Origin: Plantago major
Lineage: Eukaryota; Streptophyta; Magnoliopsida; Lamiales; Plantaginaceae
Direction of reading: 5' to 3'
DNA: 64,000 bases
Assembly (NCBI GenBank): GCA_026545765.1
Contig: CM048840.1
Location: 85,960,877-86,024,876 of the forward strand
Shown here: piece by piece, positions 45,875 to 57,336 of the stretch
How positions within the stretch are numbered: position 1 is the stretch's first letter
Layout of the letters: each line of letters opens with the position of its first letter
Program-made: the position numbers and the translations under genes
Notes under the pieces: model-generated
Database searches by the model: none
The model's input: only the letters and a program-made list of their open reading frames with translations
What the model was told of the DNA's origin: nothing

Positions 45875-46480
45875 TTATTTAATAAATTTATATTTTTATT
45901 TTAGTGAACAAAATGATTTATTTAATTAATAATAATAATTTAGATTGGTGCCTATAGATTCTTCTTGTCACGGTGAATTCAAATATATGTTCGAAATATT
46001 TTTCGGAGTTTTGTAGATAAATTTATATGACATTTAATAAAAACTATATGCACAACCAACAAACCAAAAATAAACAGCGAAAGAAATACTGGTTTAAAAT
46101 ACAACTAATTTCACAAAATTCCACATAGAATTGAATTACTTTAATAAATACTCTATTTTTAAATTTTCATCATTTCATTTTATCTTATTTAATAAATTTA
46201 TATTGTATTTTAATGAATAAAATGATTTATTTAATTAATACTATTCAAGATTGGTGTCTATGGATTCGTCTTGTCACGACGAATTCAAATATATGTTCAA
46301 AATATTTTTCGGATTTTTGTAGATAAAGTTATGTGAGATTGAATAAAAACTATATATGTAGTCAACATACAAAAAATAACAATGAAATATATACTGGCTA
46401 AAATACAACTAATTCCATAAAATTCCACGTAAGACTGAATTAATCTGGTGAGGTTTAGACCCCTGTGCTTTACATAATAT
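45875..46480. repeat. Unclassified repeat, two tandem ~303-bp units, with dispersed copies
   Basis: Unit landmarks are ATCTTATTTAATAAATTTATAT, AAAATGATTTATTTAATTAAT, GATTGGTG(C/T)CTAT, TCTTGTCACG(G/A)(T/C)GAATTC, ATATATGTTC and ATACTGG. They occur near 45875-46140 and again near 46180-46460. Partial copies lie at 44270-44430 and, inverted, at about 60100-60210 (CCACGACAAGACGAATCCATAG). The 44.3-kb copy abuts the Harbinger element. No coding potential and no termini were identified. Confidence 0.65.
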
Positions 46481-47879
46481 ATAGATAGATTCAAAAGCTC
46501 CGAGAACCATAGTTTTGACTTTTGATCTTTAAACAATTGGAGCTTAGTTCTTTTATCTTGTAATCCCTACTCTATCGCGAATTATAGCATGACAACAAAC
46601 ATTACGTAATACCATGAAAAAAGAAACTCATCTACCCCTTAAAAAAAAAAGCCTTGTATGGGGAGAGAGTTGTCACAACTCTTATAGAGAATGTCCATGA
46701 TATTATCAAGCGATCTTTCATACCTTTCGAGATCCACCCTACAATATGGGGTAAAAAAGCCAAACTAAGTGTAGGATATTAATTTAACATGATGATCAAT
46801 GCATTTAGGAGTTAAGTCATTCGAAACACATTCATCAACCTGGATGCCCGATCAACAGTTAATACTAGCTAGCTCTATGATTGTATCTCATATGGCCTCC
46901 AGCGAACATGATTAGACATGTAATAACTTTTGTACCAGGATTGGTACTGTAGATAAGTTTCAGACGATGTTGACTATGATATTGAGTCAACAACGTCTTC
47001 AACGGTAAACGGCAACAGTGAACAGTAACGAACAGAGCAGTTTGCAGCGAATAAAAATCCCGTACACTACAAATAAATTCTAGCCAGTATATATAAAATA
47101 TACTGACCGTGTCGTAGGCTAAATTTCCACTATCAAGAAAAGTAGAATTACAAAAACTACGTTTAACCAATCACAAAACGATTGATTAAACTGCAAACAC
47201 TAGACCTAGAACAGATAGACATAACCTATTCTAGTTCGACTCCACTAAAGTAAATCTCAATCCATAGAGACTACTCACAAGAGAAGTTGATATCAATGTC
47301 TAGTAAAGCAAGAACCCTAATTTTCTTCTATGTAAAATATGCTCAAAAGGGGTATTCTTGCAAAGAGAACTTCCTGGATATATATACTGGAAGAAGTCGA
47401 TCTCTAGGGGACGCTTTTAACGTTAATTGTTGTATCTGTGCTAGCCGGAAAATATTTTCAGAAGATTATCTCTAGAGATTTTATATCCTTTTGCTTTATT
47501 TGTCTTCCTTGTCCCCAAGATCTTTAGAACTCTTTCCTTATTATATAATATAATAAGATCTTTTCTTTCTCTTCAAGTCTCCATGATCTCTTGCCATATT
47601 AAGAGAATCTTCTAGATTTCCTTCCTTGTGTCCAAGATCTCTCAAACTCTTTCCTTAAGTTGTAGTCTCCTTTTATTATTCCAAAAACTCTCCAGTTCTT
47701 TCCATAAGATGGCAGCCTTCCAAATTTCTTCCAGATTCCTTCTTCCAGCGTCTCTGGGCTGTTTTGTACTGATAATTATGTCTTGAGAAATATCTTAATA
47801 TTGACAGATTCTATACTAGTAATATATCCTGATGTCTTCTTATTTTTAGTCCGTAATTTGAAGGCCAATTAATCTAATG
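46481..47879. other. Intergenic sequence without a recognised gene
   Basis: Only short open frames without motifs are present. TCTTCC and AAGATCTC-rich repeats occur at about 47490-47720. No element end was resolved. Confidence 0.5.
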
Positions 47880-48215
47880 GTTCTTGCTTGAATTTAATAA
47901 TCTGCTTTATTAAATCAAATTACAAATCCTAATTCAATCCCGACAAAATCAAATCATCATTAAAAAAATTCATCTATCTTCTCCAATTAAATTTTAAACT
48001 CTAATTCAACCCAACAAAATCAATTCATCATTAAAAAACAATGATAACCAATCTTTATGCTCCGTCTTCTCCAATTAAATTAAAAAAGATCAACACAGAC
48101 ACTAATTCAACTTGAAAAAAAGAAATTCATTCTCATAAATAACAATATTAGTTGTCTTCGTACACGTCTTCTATGATTGTAACTATGTGCCACAATAACA
48201 AGCGTAGCGTGTTCT
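47880..48215 (+). mobile_element. Helitron-derived relic, second copy
   Basis: It shares CTCCAATTAAATT, CAACAAAATCAATTCATCATT, AACAATGATAACCAATCTTT and TGTGCCACAATAACAAGCG with the relic at 17361-17797. It ends GCGTAGCGTGTTCTCACATTCTAG followed by T, matching a degraded hairpin plus CTAG|T terminus. Confidence 0.55.
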
Positions 48216-48626
48216 CACATTCTAGTTTCTTCATGTGATGTTTGTAGCTCAATGTTTGTGATAAAATATGTGATAGTAGTTGATTTGATCTCCCCTATTG
48301 CATAAAGTCTCTCGAGAGAACGTATGTAGTTAATTTATCTAGAGATGGACCTATATTATCATTAAATCCTCCATGTTAATTAAAATGTCTATATTGTTAA
48401 CAAAATTTATCTTTTGTATATATGAAAAACCAACAAAGATAACATAGATGTTTTGATTATTAACATCGATATTTTTATTGACAACATAGTATGTATCGAA
48501 ATAAGTTATCTAAAAACCATTTCTTAGGAGACTTGCACTATTTCTGAACCCAAATTACCTTTCTGCCACTTCTTTCCTCGTTTGTTATAGGTATGTTCCT
48601 AATCTATCACCTCTAGTAAGACTTTG

Positions 48627-48729
48627 TTCTCTTCGTCTGCAAACTCATTCAGTTTAGTTAAGTTCAATTCAGTTCTGCTTAGTTAGTATATTTTATACTA
48701 TAATTCAGTTCAGTGCAGACGAAGAGAAC
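48627..48729. mobile_element. Short palindromic MITE (~103 bp), second copy
   Basis: Ends TTCTCTTCGTCTGCA and TGCAGACGAAGAGAA are perfectly inverted over 15 bp around an AT-rich core with TTCAGTT/AACTGAA-type repeats. It is the better preserved copy of 24749-24847. Confidence 0.7.
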
Positions 48730-48954
48730 AGAGCCTAAGAGGTCCTTTACTAGCGGAATAGAGAGACTATTAGCTTTCAAGTAATAAAATGAATTACAGT
48801 ATGGAGTAAATTTTGCCAGAGAGATAGATTTTTAATGCGCATTCGTTAATCCTTGTTATAATAGAAAGTAACATGCTACGAAACTTTTAATGTAACGGAG
48901 GGATCGAATCAACTCTAGATTAAATCTCAACTCTTCATTTTTTATTAATGCGAC

Positions 48955-49490
48955 AAGGCATCGCACTGTCGCATAATAATATTGTACTACGTCGCATAAT
49001 ATTTAAAAAATGTTATTAGATTGAATTACTCGTACATCCCTTATATTTTGAACTTAACAAAATATACCAAAAACAATCTCAAATCAACCCATCTTTTAAT
49101 AAAAAATTTACAAAAACACCAATTTTAATTTAAAAAAATATTTTTTTTACCGGAGCTCCGGTAGCTGCCATGGCTGGAAGCTTGAAGCTCAAGCTTCCTT
49201 GGCTGGCCATGGAAGCTTCGAGCCATCCATGGAAGCTTCAAGCTCGACCTTAATTAATTGAAGAATGTGAAGAGAAGCTGAGAAGGTGGTGGTGAGTTTT
49301 GGAGAAGAAGAATACATTTGGGTTGAAAATATAAATAGATTATTTAGAAGGGTGGTTTTTGTAATTATGTATATTTGTAATTATGAAATTGTTTAAATTA
49401 TTAAAATTGTTAACAAATTAATTTTTAATTATTAGGTTATGCAATTTGTTCAATTTTGAATAGTGTACTGATGTTAGTACAGTGCGACAT
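48955..49490. repeat. Possible decayed element with a palindromic AAGCTT cluster
   Basis: GCATCGCACTGTCGCATAATA near 48960 and an inverted counterpart TACAGTGCGACATAGTATTAT near 49478 could be decayed terminal repeats. Inside, 49150-49250 is packed with overlapping palindromes (GGAGCTCC, GGAAGCTTGAAGCTCAAGCTTCC, CCATGG) and four AAGCTT sites within about 75 bp. The element call is tentative. Confidence 0.3.
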
Positions 49491-49841
49491 AGTATTATAA
49501 TTAGCCAAGTCCAAGAGTAGTATAAAATTATACTCACTCTTCCTAGGTTCAATTACTCGGTGACCCGGATATAAGTTTTAAGATAATTGAATAAAGTATT
49601 AAAGATGATAATAAAATATATAAAATAGATTGAATAGAGTAGTAGATATAAATTTTTTTATTAAAGAGATGAGAGTGAAAATGAGATGTTCAAAATAGAT
49701 TGAGAGTGAAATAACGTAACGTAATTAGGCATGTGAGATTAAGATTTGGATGAAATACACACACAAAGCAAAGTTGAATCCCTGTCTGTTATGATTGAAG
49801 TTTGTGGATTTGAAGGCATCGTTGACTGAGTACCGGAGAGC

Positions 49842-52800
49842 ATGGACCTCACAAACTCCGCCGGTCCTAGCTCCTCCTCCCCCGCCGCTTTCCACCAGGT
49901 ATAATAAATCAATGGCTTTTTACTCACAAATTAAACCCTACTTACTGTCTGTGTTAGCTTCCACTTTCTTTGCTTTATTTCGATTTCACTTTCACAATAC
50001 TACTGCTGCCTGCCTGGAGTTACCTTTCATTCATCATAAATCAAATCAAATGCCTCCACATATGTTTCTGTACATGCTAGTTACCTTTCATTCATCATAG
50101 ATCAAAATGTTTCGTTTTCGATATATGTTTCGGTCCTTCTAAATTACTTGAAACTTTTGGGTTCATCATCTGCACTGATTTTCTTGTGGTAGAAATGTTG
50201 TTTGGATCTATAACTAGTGCTAACTTGTTTCCTGAAAAGTAAATTTAGATTATGTAGCAGCTCGTGAATGCTAGCTGGTACCTGATAATCAGCTTGTTCT
50301 TCAGTATGGTTTACATACCATATTTCACAGATCAGCTACTTTATCAGCTAATTAATTTACTAGACAATTTTATAAAAATCAACTAGCTTATAAGCTACCA
50401 GCTACCAATCATTTTTGCTAAACAACCTAAGTCTTTCGGGAATATTGTTTTGAATTGGCTTTTATGTTATTTTATAAGGGCTTTTGGGAATGTTGTTTTG
50501 AATTTTCACTGGCTTTTATGTTATTTTATAATGTTAGCAAATAGTATAGCTTTTGGCTTTTGATTGGAATCTTTGTAAGGTAATATAACTATAAGGTAAT
50601 CTGCTTTTGAGGTAGCATTTAGAAGCTGCTGCAAACATCCCATTACTGGATTTCGTTTTTCTTTGGTTTGGTTTCTGAGTGAAGCGAAAAAATTGCTATT
50701 ACCGTATCATGTTCCTTTTTTGGCTGTGCGTACTTATTAAAAGATTAAAATTATCCAAGTATCAATGGTAATCGTGCAGTACTGCAGTCATTTAATGAAC
50801 TGAAACATCTATGGCAATGACTTATATAAAACTGTGATTATTCACCTTCTAACGTGCAGGAGAATCAGCATTCGACATCTATAGATTTTGAAACAGATTG
50901 TTGGGGCTGTGGAATCCATGTTATTGTTTCTCCGTCTGCTTCTGTTTTCAAATGTGGATGGTGTGGAGCTATTACAAATCTGAATGCCGTGAAAACTGAC
51001 AACAAGTACTTCAGATGGAGACGCTTGCGGGATAGGTGTTTCCTCTGCATTGTTGTTCTTTTTATGGTATTCTTCATATGTAAGCATGGCTAAACCTTTA
51101 TCAGTTTCTTCTGAGCCTGTTGTTATCCCCTAGAGATGTTACTAATACTATTGTGTATTACCTTTCTCATGACAACTTAATATAATATATATATTAAACA
51201 TCTTAATTGCGGATGTTTATGTCCCTGTACTACCATTTGTGCATTAAACTCAATGTATACCCGTAGCCAAAACTGCAGCTTCAACATAAACTTTCTCAGC
51301 GACACCAATTATTCTACTGAACAGCTTTATGCATCCATGAATACAAACATGCCGTTTCAAATTCTTACTCATTCAGATACGAAGTATCGCAGCTGCAGCA
51401 TTGTGAACTTTAGGTAGACCATAAGTGTGACATCTCCCTGTTCTACTCATGTGCCTGTTGATAGTTGTAGAGCCGTGACTCAAAGTTTATTCTTCAAATA
51501 TTTAATCTCAATATCAGAGAAACCCATCTGACTCTTCTATTAAATAATACTACATATAGTTATCTCCTCCATTAAAGCTTAAAATGACTTATAAATTCTC
51601 AGGATCCTGGTTTTTACTATATCTTCCATCTTAGCTGAGAATGGTAGTATCATTTAGACACATTAGCTTGGAAACTTATGGATTTTAAAATCCCGTATGT
51701 AGTTTGATAGATAATGTTACAAGCTTAGTTTCTAGTTTTTCTGCTGAAAAGGTTTTCACCTGGTAGACTAGCTCTATTCTTTTGTTTATGTTAATTGGAT
51801 AGCGCAGTGAAAAGTGTTGTACGCCATTCTATAAGATGGTAACGTCTTTACACTTTGAATTTTCAAGCATTACTGCAGAATCTAGTCCACGCCGACATTT
51901 TAATTTCATGATTCATATACATATTTGTTGTGTATTAATGTTACGACTTTCATTTGACAATACAGGTGGTGGCATTTGGGCTGTTTACCCTGTGATCTTC
52001 TCAATTAGTTACTTCGGTGGCATTGTCCACTTAACAATAGCAGCAGTATTGTCTTTATCTACTCTATCTTCTTTTATCCTTGCGGCACTTCGACCTGCTG
52101 GTGTTCCGCCTACAATAGTTTGGGGTAGCTATCCAGCTGTTATGAAAGGTGGGTTACGGAACTATACCTTCTGTCACTATTGTTCGAAGCCGAAATCACC
52201 CAGAGTGCACCATTGCCGCTCTTGTGGGACCTGTGTATTAGACATGGATCATCACTGTCCATTTGTAAGTATTTTAGCACCCATAGCTGCTAGACTGAAT
52301 TTTGTTATTGTTTGCATCGGCTTAGATTGTTGTTTCAGTAATCTGTACGAACCAATATAAGAGTTGGATTGCATTCTTTTTTTTTTTTTAATTTATTTAT
52401 TGAAGTAGTGATTTTTAGTCAATGTTTTGTGCTAATTTGATTCTCTTTGGTATACTTATCTGAACTCATAATGATTGTCAGTTACATTCATTACATGCAG
52501 ATAGGGAACTGTGTTGGTTCTGCAAATCACCGATGCTTTATTCTCTTTCTCATTTCTACAGTCATCAGCACAGCTTATGTTGCCATTATGACTTCATACG
52601 CCACACGATATAACTGGCCAGCACTGGACGATAAACCTGCCAAGCTGACGCATGGGTTCATTAATACTGAGTTGCTTATTGGAGTGCTAAAAGACTACAT
52701 GTTTGCTTTCATCAGATCGACAGTCTTCCTATCAGCAAGAGGACTTGTTCTTATATACCTATTTATTGCCAGTGTTTCTGTTGGCATTGGTTTAACCGTG

Positions 52801-52983
52801 CTCTTATGGCAGCAGCTCTGGTATATTTACATGGGGCAGACTTACTTGAGTCATTTAAGTGCAGACAGTGAAGAAAAGGCGGAAAGGGATTGCCAAAATA
52901 TAGTTAAATTTTTTGGCTTTCCATATACTGCATCCACTTATCTGCCGACTTATTGGAAATCGAAGAAAAGGCATGTGAAGTAA
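49842..52983 (+). CDS. PAT11: DHHC-type protein S-acyltransferase (PAT11-like)
   Basis: DHHC enzymes transfer palmitate to cysteines of membrane proteins. Exons: 49842-49898, 50860-51079, 51966-52264 and 52501-52983, all GT-AG and in phase, giving 1059 nt and 352 aa. An N-terminal CxxC pair set (C33/C36 and C51/C54; CWGCG...KCGWCG) looks like a small zinc ribbon. Two membrane regions follow ([35 protein letters not shown] and onward). The cysteine-rich domain starts [20 protein letters not shown] and holds the catalytic DHHC at residues 187-190, then GNCVGSANH. Two more membrane regions follow ([41 protein letters not shown]). Lengths and layout match Arabidopsis PAT11 as I remember it. The start is the first ATG of exon 1 and gives a Ser/Pro-rich leader. 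The frame is intact. Confidence 0.94.
50266..50415. mobile_element. Small MITE candidate in PAT11 intron 1
   Basis: CTAGCTGGTACCTGATAATCAGC on the left and CTTATAAGCTACCAGCTACC on the right are imperfect inverted repeats around an AT-rich core. A 60-bp direct duplication (TTTTGAATTGGCTTTTATG...) follows at 50435-50560. No target duplication was resolved. Confidence 0.4.
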
Positions 52984-53560
52984 GAGATCAGAGGTATGAT
53001 AACTTATGCAAAAGCAAAACCAGTTCTTATGACTTTGAAAATCCAATTGTCTGTGTTTGAGTGTTTCCTTATGAAATTGGTGAATAAGATTTTTCCTGGA
53101 GAAGTAGAGGTATTTAAATCTTAGTTCCTGAAAGTCAACAAAAATTGTTCTGCTTCTATCTTCAGCTATTCATTTTCCTGTATGCCAAATGTGACATTGC
53201 TGGTTGATATGGAAAATAAGTTTTCAAAATGCAATTTAAGGACAATTAGTATCAAAAGATTTATGAGCTCACTAAGATATAAAACTTGAGAGCTTAAGCA
53301 CATCTGCTAACCTGCATGTTTAGATAATCTGTTTTATATTTCCTTAGTACTGCATACATAACCCGGGCACAACAGAACTTGTAGGATTGTAGATTCATAC
53401 TTCAGAGTTCAGGGTGTTGATTTCTAGTACTTGGTCGATGCTAATGAAATTATCTGAACGTAGACAAGATGTTAATGCCCCAGCCACATTAAACATTTCC
53501 TCAAATCTGAGGCCATTTATCTTGTGTTGTCTTTTTTTACATATGTATACTTGATATTGG
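52984..53560 (+). other. Probable 3' UTR and flank of PAT11
   Basis: No coding region. Moderately AT-rich sequence follows the PAT11 stop and ends at the MULE terminus. AATAAGATTTTTCC near 53084 could serve in polyadenylation. Confidence 0.45.
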
Positions 53561-54260
53561 GGGCCGTTAAACGCAACGCCAAATATTTGTAACTTGACTA
53601 AAATGCCCCTAATTCATAAAAATCTTATAAAATTAATAAAACATAAGGAAAAATTGAAATTACTCGTTTATACAAACACAAAAACATTAACATGCACGAT
53701 TGAACACAAAATAACAACAATAAAAAAATCAAAAATGAAAACAAAAATAATTTTTTTAAGAAAAATGTTTCATTTATACAACAAAAAACATTAACAGAAT
53801 GAAAAAAAATTAAATGTTTCTAAATACATACGACTTATCAAAAAATAATTAAAATAAATAAATAAATAAAGAAAAAATGGCCGAAAACAACAGGCCATCT
53901 TTTTATTTTTTATTTTTTTTTGAATTTGCAAATTGATAACTTTAGTTTTGTATTTTTTTTTTGCAAATTGAAAACTTACTTCTTATTTTGCAAATTTACT
54001 TTACTTTTGTCATTTATTTATTTATTTGACTGTTTTGATAAATTAGATTTTTGATATTGGAAGATTTATAGCCTCACATGAATTTTGAATCTTATTCCAA
54101 CATGAATTTTGACTCATTTCACTATAAATACACAACATAAAATTAAAAGCATAATATGATTTCACTACAACGAAAACCATTGACGTAGCCGAACGGAATA
54201 ATGTTGCACCCAATGGCTTATTCTTTCCTCTCTAACATGTTGCCAGGGCGCCCATAGTGG
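53561..54260. repeat. Left long terminal inverted repeat of the MULE
   Basis: It matches the complement of 57337-57824 from the outer GGGCC to the inner TTGCCAGGGCGCCCAT. It is longer by A-rich stretches around 53640-53900. Confidence 0.8.
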
Positions 54261-54325
54261 TGGAAGTGGAGATTCACGAGCAACGTGCACCCTAATATAG
54301 TGATTGTGATTAACGAATCTAATTG

Positions 54326-54970
54326 TCACTCTTGGTCTGTCGATGGAAGGTTCAGAAATGGTGAGTCCATGTTAGAACGACATTCCAAGGGCAAGTATGT
54401 AAAATGCCCATACGTAACATAGCAGGTCAAGAGTCGTTGATACGTTGTAGCTGTAAGTAGCCCCATATCTGGGAGTCTATACCAATATTGATTTTCAGAT
54501 AGGCATGGTCCTGCAAACCAGTTCAATCGGTGTGACATTTTCGTGACCCGACTTTCCCCCATTTCTTCTGTGTAAAGAAACCTGCTGTTAGTCAACTCCT
54601 CAAGAAGATCATGCCTGACTCGTACCCACTGATCTTGTGCACCGTATTGGAGTTGTGCTATGGCCCTAAATCCACAGTTCCCATCGCCGACGACATCACC
54701 CCAACCTCTAATGTAGCGTAGACTTTGTGGTGGCATCTGACTCTGATATATGAATGATCTACCACTACTTGCATACGTACCTGTATTGCTTGTGTTGGAA
54801 GTCCTTTGAGATTGATTCGCGTTTTGCTGTTCCCAACCAGACGGGATCCTGCTCCCTATTGCATTAGAGCGTCTACCAGCTTTCTCCTTGTGTCTGGTTG
54901 GCTCCTCCATGTATGTGTATGTGTACTGATTTCCTGCCAACGCACTCCCATCTTTGAAATATGATCTCAA
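54326..54970 (-). pseudogene. OTU-type cysteine peptidase domain of the MULE protein
   Basis: The 214-residue frame has a Gln/Asn/Ser-rich lead followed by RGWGDVVGDGNCGFRAIAQL, the OTU active-site motif (Asp96, Cys99 of this frame). DQWVRVRHDLLEEL, HRLNWFAGPC and QYWYRLPDMGLLTATTYQRLL follow, then YGHFTYLPLE, whose His189 is the likely catalytic histidine. OTU enzymes cleave ubiquitin-like conjugates; the role in a transposon is unknown. This frame is intact across the domain and keeps all three candidate catalytic residues. It is the C-terminal part of the MULE coding region. Confidence 0.8.
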
Positions 54971-55033
54971 TTCTTCCTCCGAGGCACTCTCCCTACGGTC
55001 CCTCGTCCAGTCATCAAACTGGTCACGTACACT

Positions 55034-55303
55034 CTACTGCCTAGTCTCATATGGTTCCCCCATGTGAAGAGTACTCCAGAAGACTTTGATATCAATAACC
55101 AAGGAGACGTTCCTCCTGGTCATATTCTTTTGTTGCAATTCGCATGCGCACGGTAGTCCATGACATGTACGCAATGTGTGATCGCATTCATTGGGATCAA
55201 CATTAGCTCTTTCACTGACCATTTTCTTAATAGCAAGATGTGAAACCACACCTCCTAGCCTACGGAAGATTCCCCTGTTTGTGTGATGAGGATGCTTCGT
55301 CAA
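55034..55303 (-). pseudogene. SWIM-type zinc-finger segment of the MULE transposase
   Basis: Translation contains LAIKKMVSERANVDPNECDHTLRTCHGLPCACEL. The CxHTLRTxHGLPCAxEL pattern is the SWIM finger (CxCxnCxH) seen after MULE/FAR1 transposases, usually read as C.LR..HGLPC.H.L. Here the position of the usual His reads Cys (PCACEL), so the metal site may be altered. Confidence 0.7.
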
Positions 55304-55548
55304 AGATTTTTAAAACTCTGAGCGGATTGCATCATAATGCATTTCAAGTAGGCCATGCAGCTTGGGGAATTTTCTGTGAAACTTTGAATTTGAACTCCCC
55401 AACCAATACTTGTATCTAGAGTGCGCACTTGCGACTCTGCAATCAATTTACAGTGTTGAATGTCAGCTTGGACATAACTCTAATTATAGGATAGTAGTGC
55501 ATTAAAAAATAAAATTAAGTACCAGTGGTTATATGACGATAAATTGAA

Positions 55549-55857
55549 TTACATGTTGGTCGTGTCAGTTACAAAGTGTAGGATGTTCATGGTCCAAGCG
55601 GATACAAATCGGTCATGGTATGGGTCCAACCATATCCTCCGTATGTACTCCATGACCCTCGGTTGATTTCGCCAGGCCTCAGCCATTTCTGCAGCAGCCT
55701 GCTCATAGAGTTCCGCTGTCTTTGCATTCACGATCCTTTTCCATCTTAGCCTCACTGAACGTTCATATTGTTTGCCACCCATCACCTTGTTTACAAATAC
55801 TTGCATGCCTCCGACACAATAGGTGTGCTGCTTCTGGAAATACGAACTTAATCGCAT
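55549..55857 (-). pseudogene. MULE transposase core, C-terminal part
   Basis: The frame ends WRNQPRVMEYIRRIWLDPYHDRFVSAWTMNILHFVTDTTN. This corresponds to the .YP.ALEYV..TWL..YKEKFV.AW....HFG..TTNR segment following the catalytic region of plant MULE transposases. Upstream - strand sequence (55860-56370) is the expected place of the catalytic D..D..E core but is interrupted. Confidence 0.75.
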
Positions 55858-56373
55858 TTTTTGCCGCTAACTCTATATTCGCAACAAAAACCCCTGGCAA
55901 AACACCACATTCAGTAAACAACGCCTACAATCATGTAAGCGCCCACACATAACTTGACGTCCTATCGTTCGAGACGAAAATGAAATCTATGTGATAGTTT
56001 GTCCAGTGGGTAAAATGCCAATCACTTCCACCAAAGACATGTCGTACATATTTGTCTTGTAGATAGCATCACGAGGACAACTTGAGGAACAAACAGAGCA
56101 ATGACTTTGTATTAGGATGAGCTATGAACATTCTCCCCAATCTGTGAGTGTCCTGCTCTTTGACCGAAGAAAATATATAATTATGTTATTGCAACAAATG
56201 GAAAAAATATTCCATTGGGTCCATCTCACCCATCTCCGTCAGTTGATGTTTCTGGTCAGCATTGTATATGTGTCGTAACTTATTACAGTTGTCTGGAAAT
56301 TCACGTTGGAGTTGAACAAGCGTTGCTATAGGTGTCATTTCGCACTACAATATTTCCATTACTCGCATGTACT

Positions 56374-56586
56374 CTACTTCAACTTCGCACTGGACGTGTG
56401 CCAATGGGGATTATTCCCGAGTGCGTGATTGTGTCTTTCGTGACCTTCTTTGACATCAACTCTCCACTCGCCCGGATTCATCTCATGCAGCCTGACCTGA
56501 AATGGGCAAGATAAATTTTTAGTCCCAACTGAATTTTGCTTCGGTGTCTTTGGGAGTTGTGACCCTATGGGCACCACCACACTCAT
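56374..56586 (-). pseudogene. N-terminal DNA-binding-like domain of the MULE transposase
   Basis: CPFQVRLHEMNPGEWRVDVKEGHERHNHALG matches the FAR1/MULE zinc-binding pattern ending in HNH (CPFRL.......W.L.V..G.HNH.L). It is close to the start of the transposase frame. Confidence 0.75.
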
Positions 56587-56849
56587 AACTTATGTACACG
56601 TGTTTTGGTTTAGAATGTGAGATCGCCAAAAAGATAATGTGTTCTCGACCAATAACACGAACCCAAGTTTCTGCATCTTTTCGAGTATTAAAACTCATTG
56701 GTTATAAAAAACTGCGTGCAGTCTAGAAATTCAGACGCATCATCAGATGAATCATTTAAATAACTCGTGTTATACGTGTTTGGAATTTGAAATGTGTTAT
56801 GAAATTATTCAAGCAACTTTAACTATATAGAAGTGTCACCCTCCTTTAA

Positions 56850-57062
56850 GCATCTTTGACCGGATCCTAGTCGGACACTTGTCGCAATCCTACGAACCCG
56901 ATCGTACTTCCGGTCTTTGAGCATCTTTGACCGGATCCTAGCTGGACACGTGTCGCAACCCTACGAACCCGATCATACTTCCGGTCTTTGAGCATCTTTG
57001 ATCGGATCCTAGTCGGACATGTGTCGCAATCCTACGAAATCGATCATACTTCCGGTCTTTGA
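56850..57062. repeat. Three tandem 71-bp repeats
   Basis: Units start with GCATCTTTGA(C/T)CGGATCCTAG at 56850, 56921 and 56992 and contain GGACA(C/T)(T/G)TGTCGCAA, CCTACGAA and CATACTTCCGGTCTTTG. A few substitutions separate them. They lie between the MULE coding region and the CACTA end and may be CACTA subterminal repeats. Confidence 0.85.
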
Positions 57063-57065
57063 TTG

Positions 57066-57334
57066 ACCGAATCTTAGTCAATTTAACGACGGATAGTTTA
57101 TCCATTACTATTTAGTAACGGATAGTTTATTCGTTACTAAGTTTTTTTTTTAAAATTAGTCAACAGACAATTTAACGACGGATAGTTTATCCGTTACTAT
57201 TTAGTAACGGATTTAGCTACGGATTGAGCAAATCGCTCAATCCGTCGCTAATCAATGCCGATTCGTCACTATTTAGTAACGGATAATACCCGTTACTAAA
57301 TAGCGTTACTATTCAACAATTTTCTTGTAGTGCA
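57066..57334. mobile_element. CACTA (En/Spm) terminal fragment inside the MULE
   Basis: The right end reads TTTTCTTGTAGTG, the complement of CACTACAAGAAAA, the hallmark CACTA terminus. Inside are inverted subterminal repeats ACGGATAGTTTATCCGTTACT and TTAGTAACGGAT in both orientations. The MULE right arm resumes 3 bp later with GGGCGCCCTGG. The opposite CACTA end was not found with confidence; a CACTACAATATT at 56343 is a weak candidate. Confidence 0.75.
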
Positions 57335-57336
57335 AT

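Noticed and set aside
56850-57062. Three regular 71-bp repeats considered as a CRISPR-like array
   Set aside because: The units abut without spacers and lie in a plant transposon; they are plain tandem repeats.
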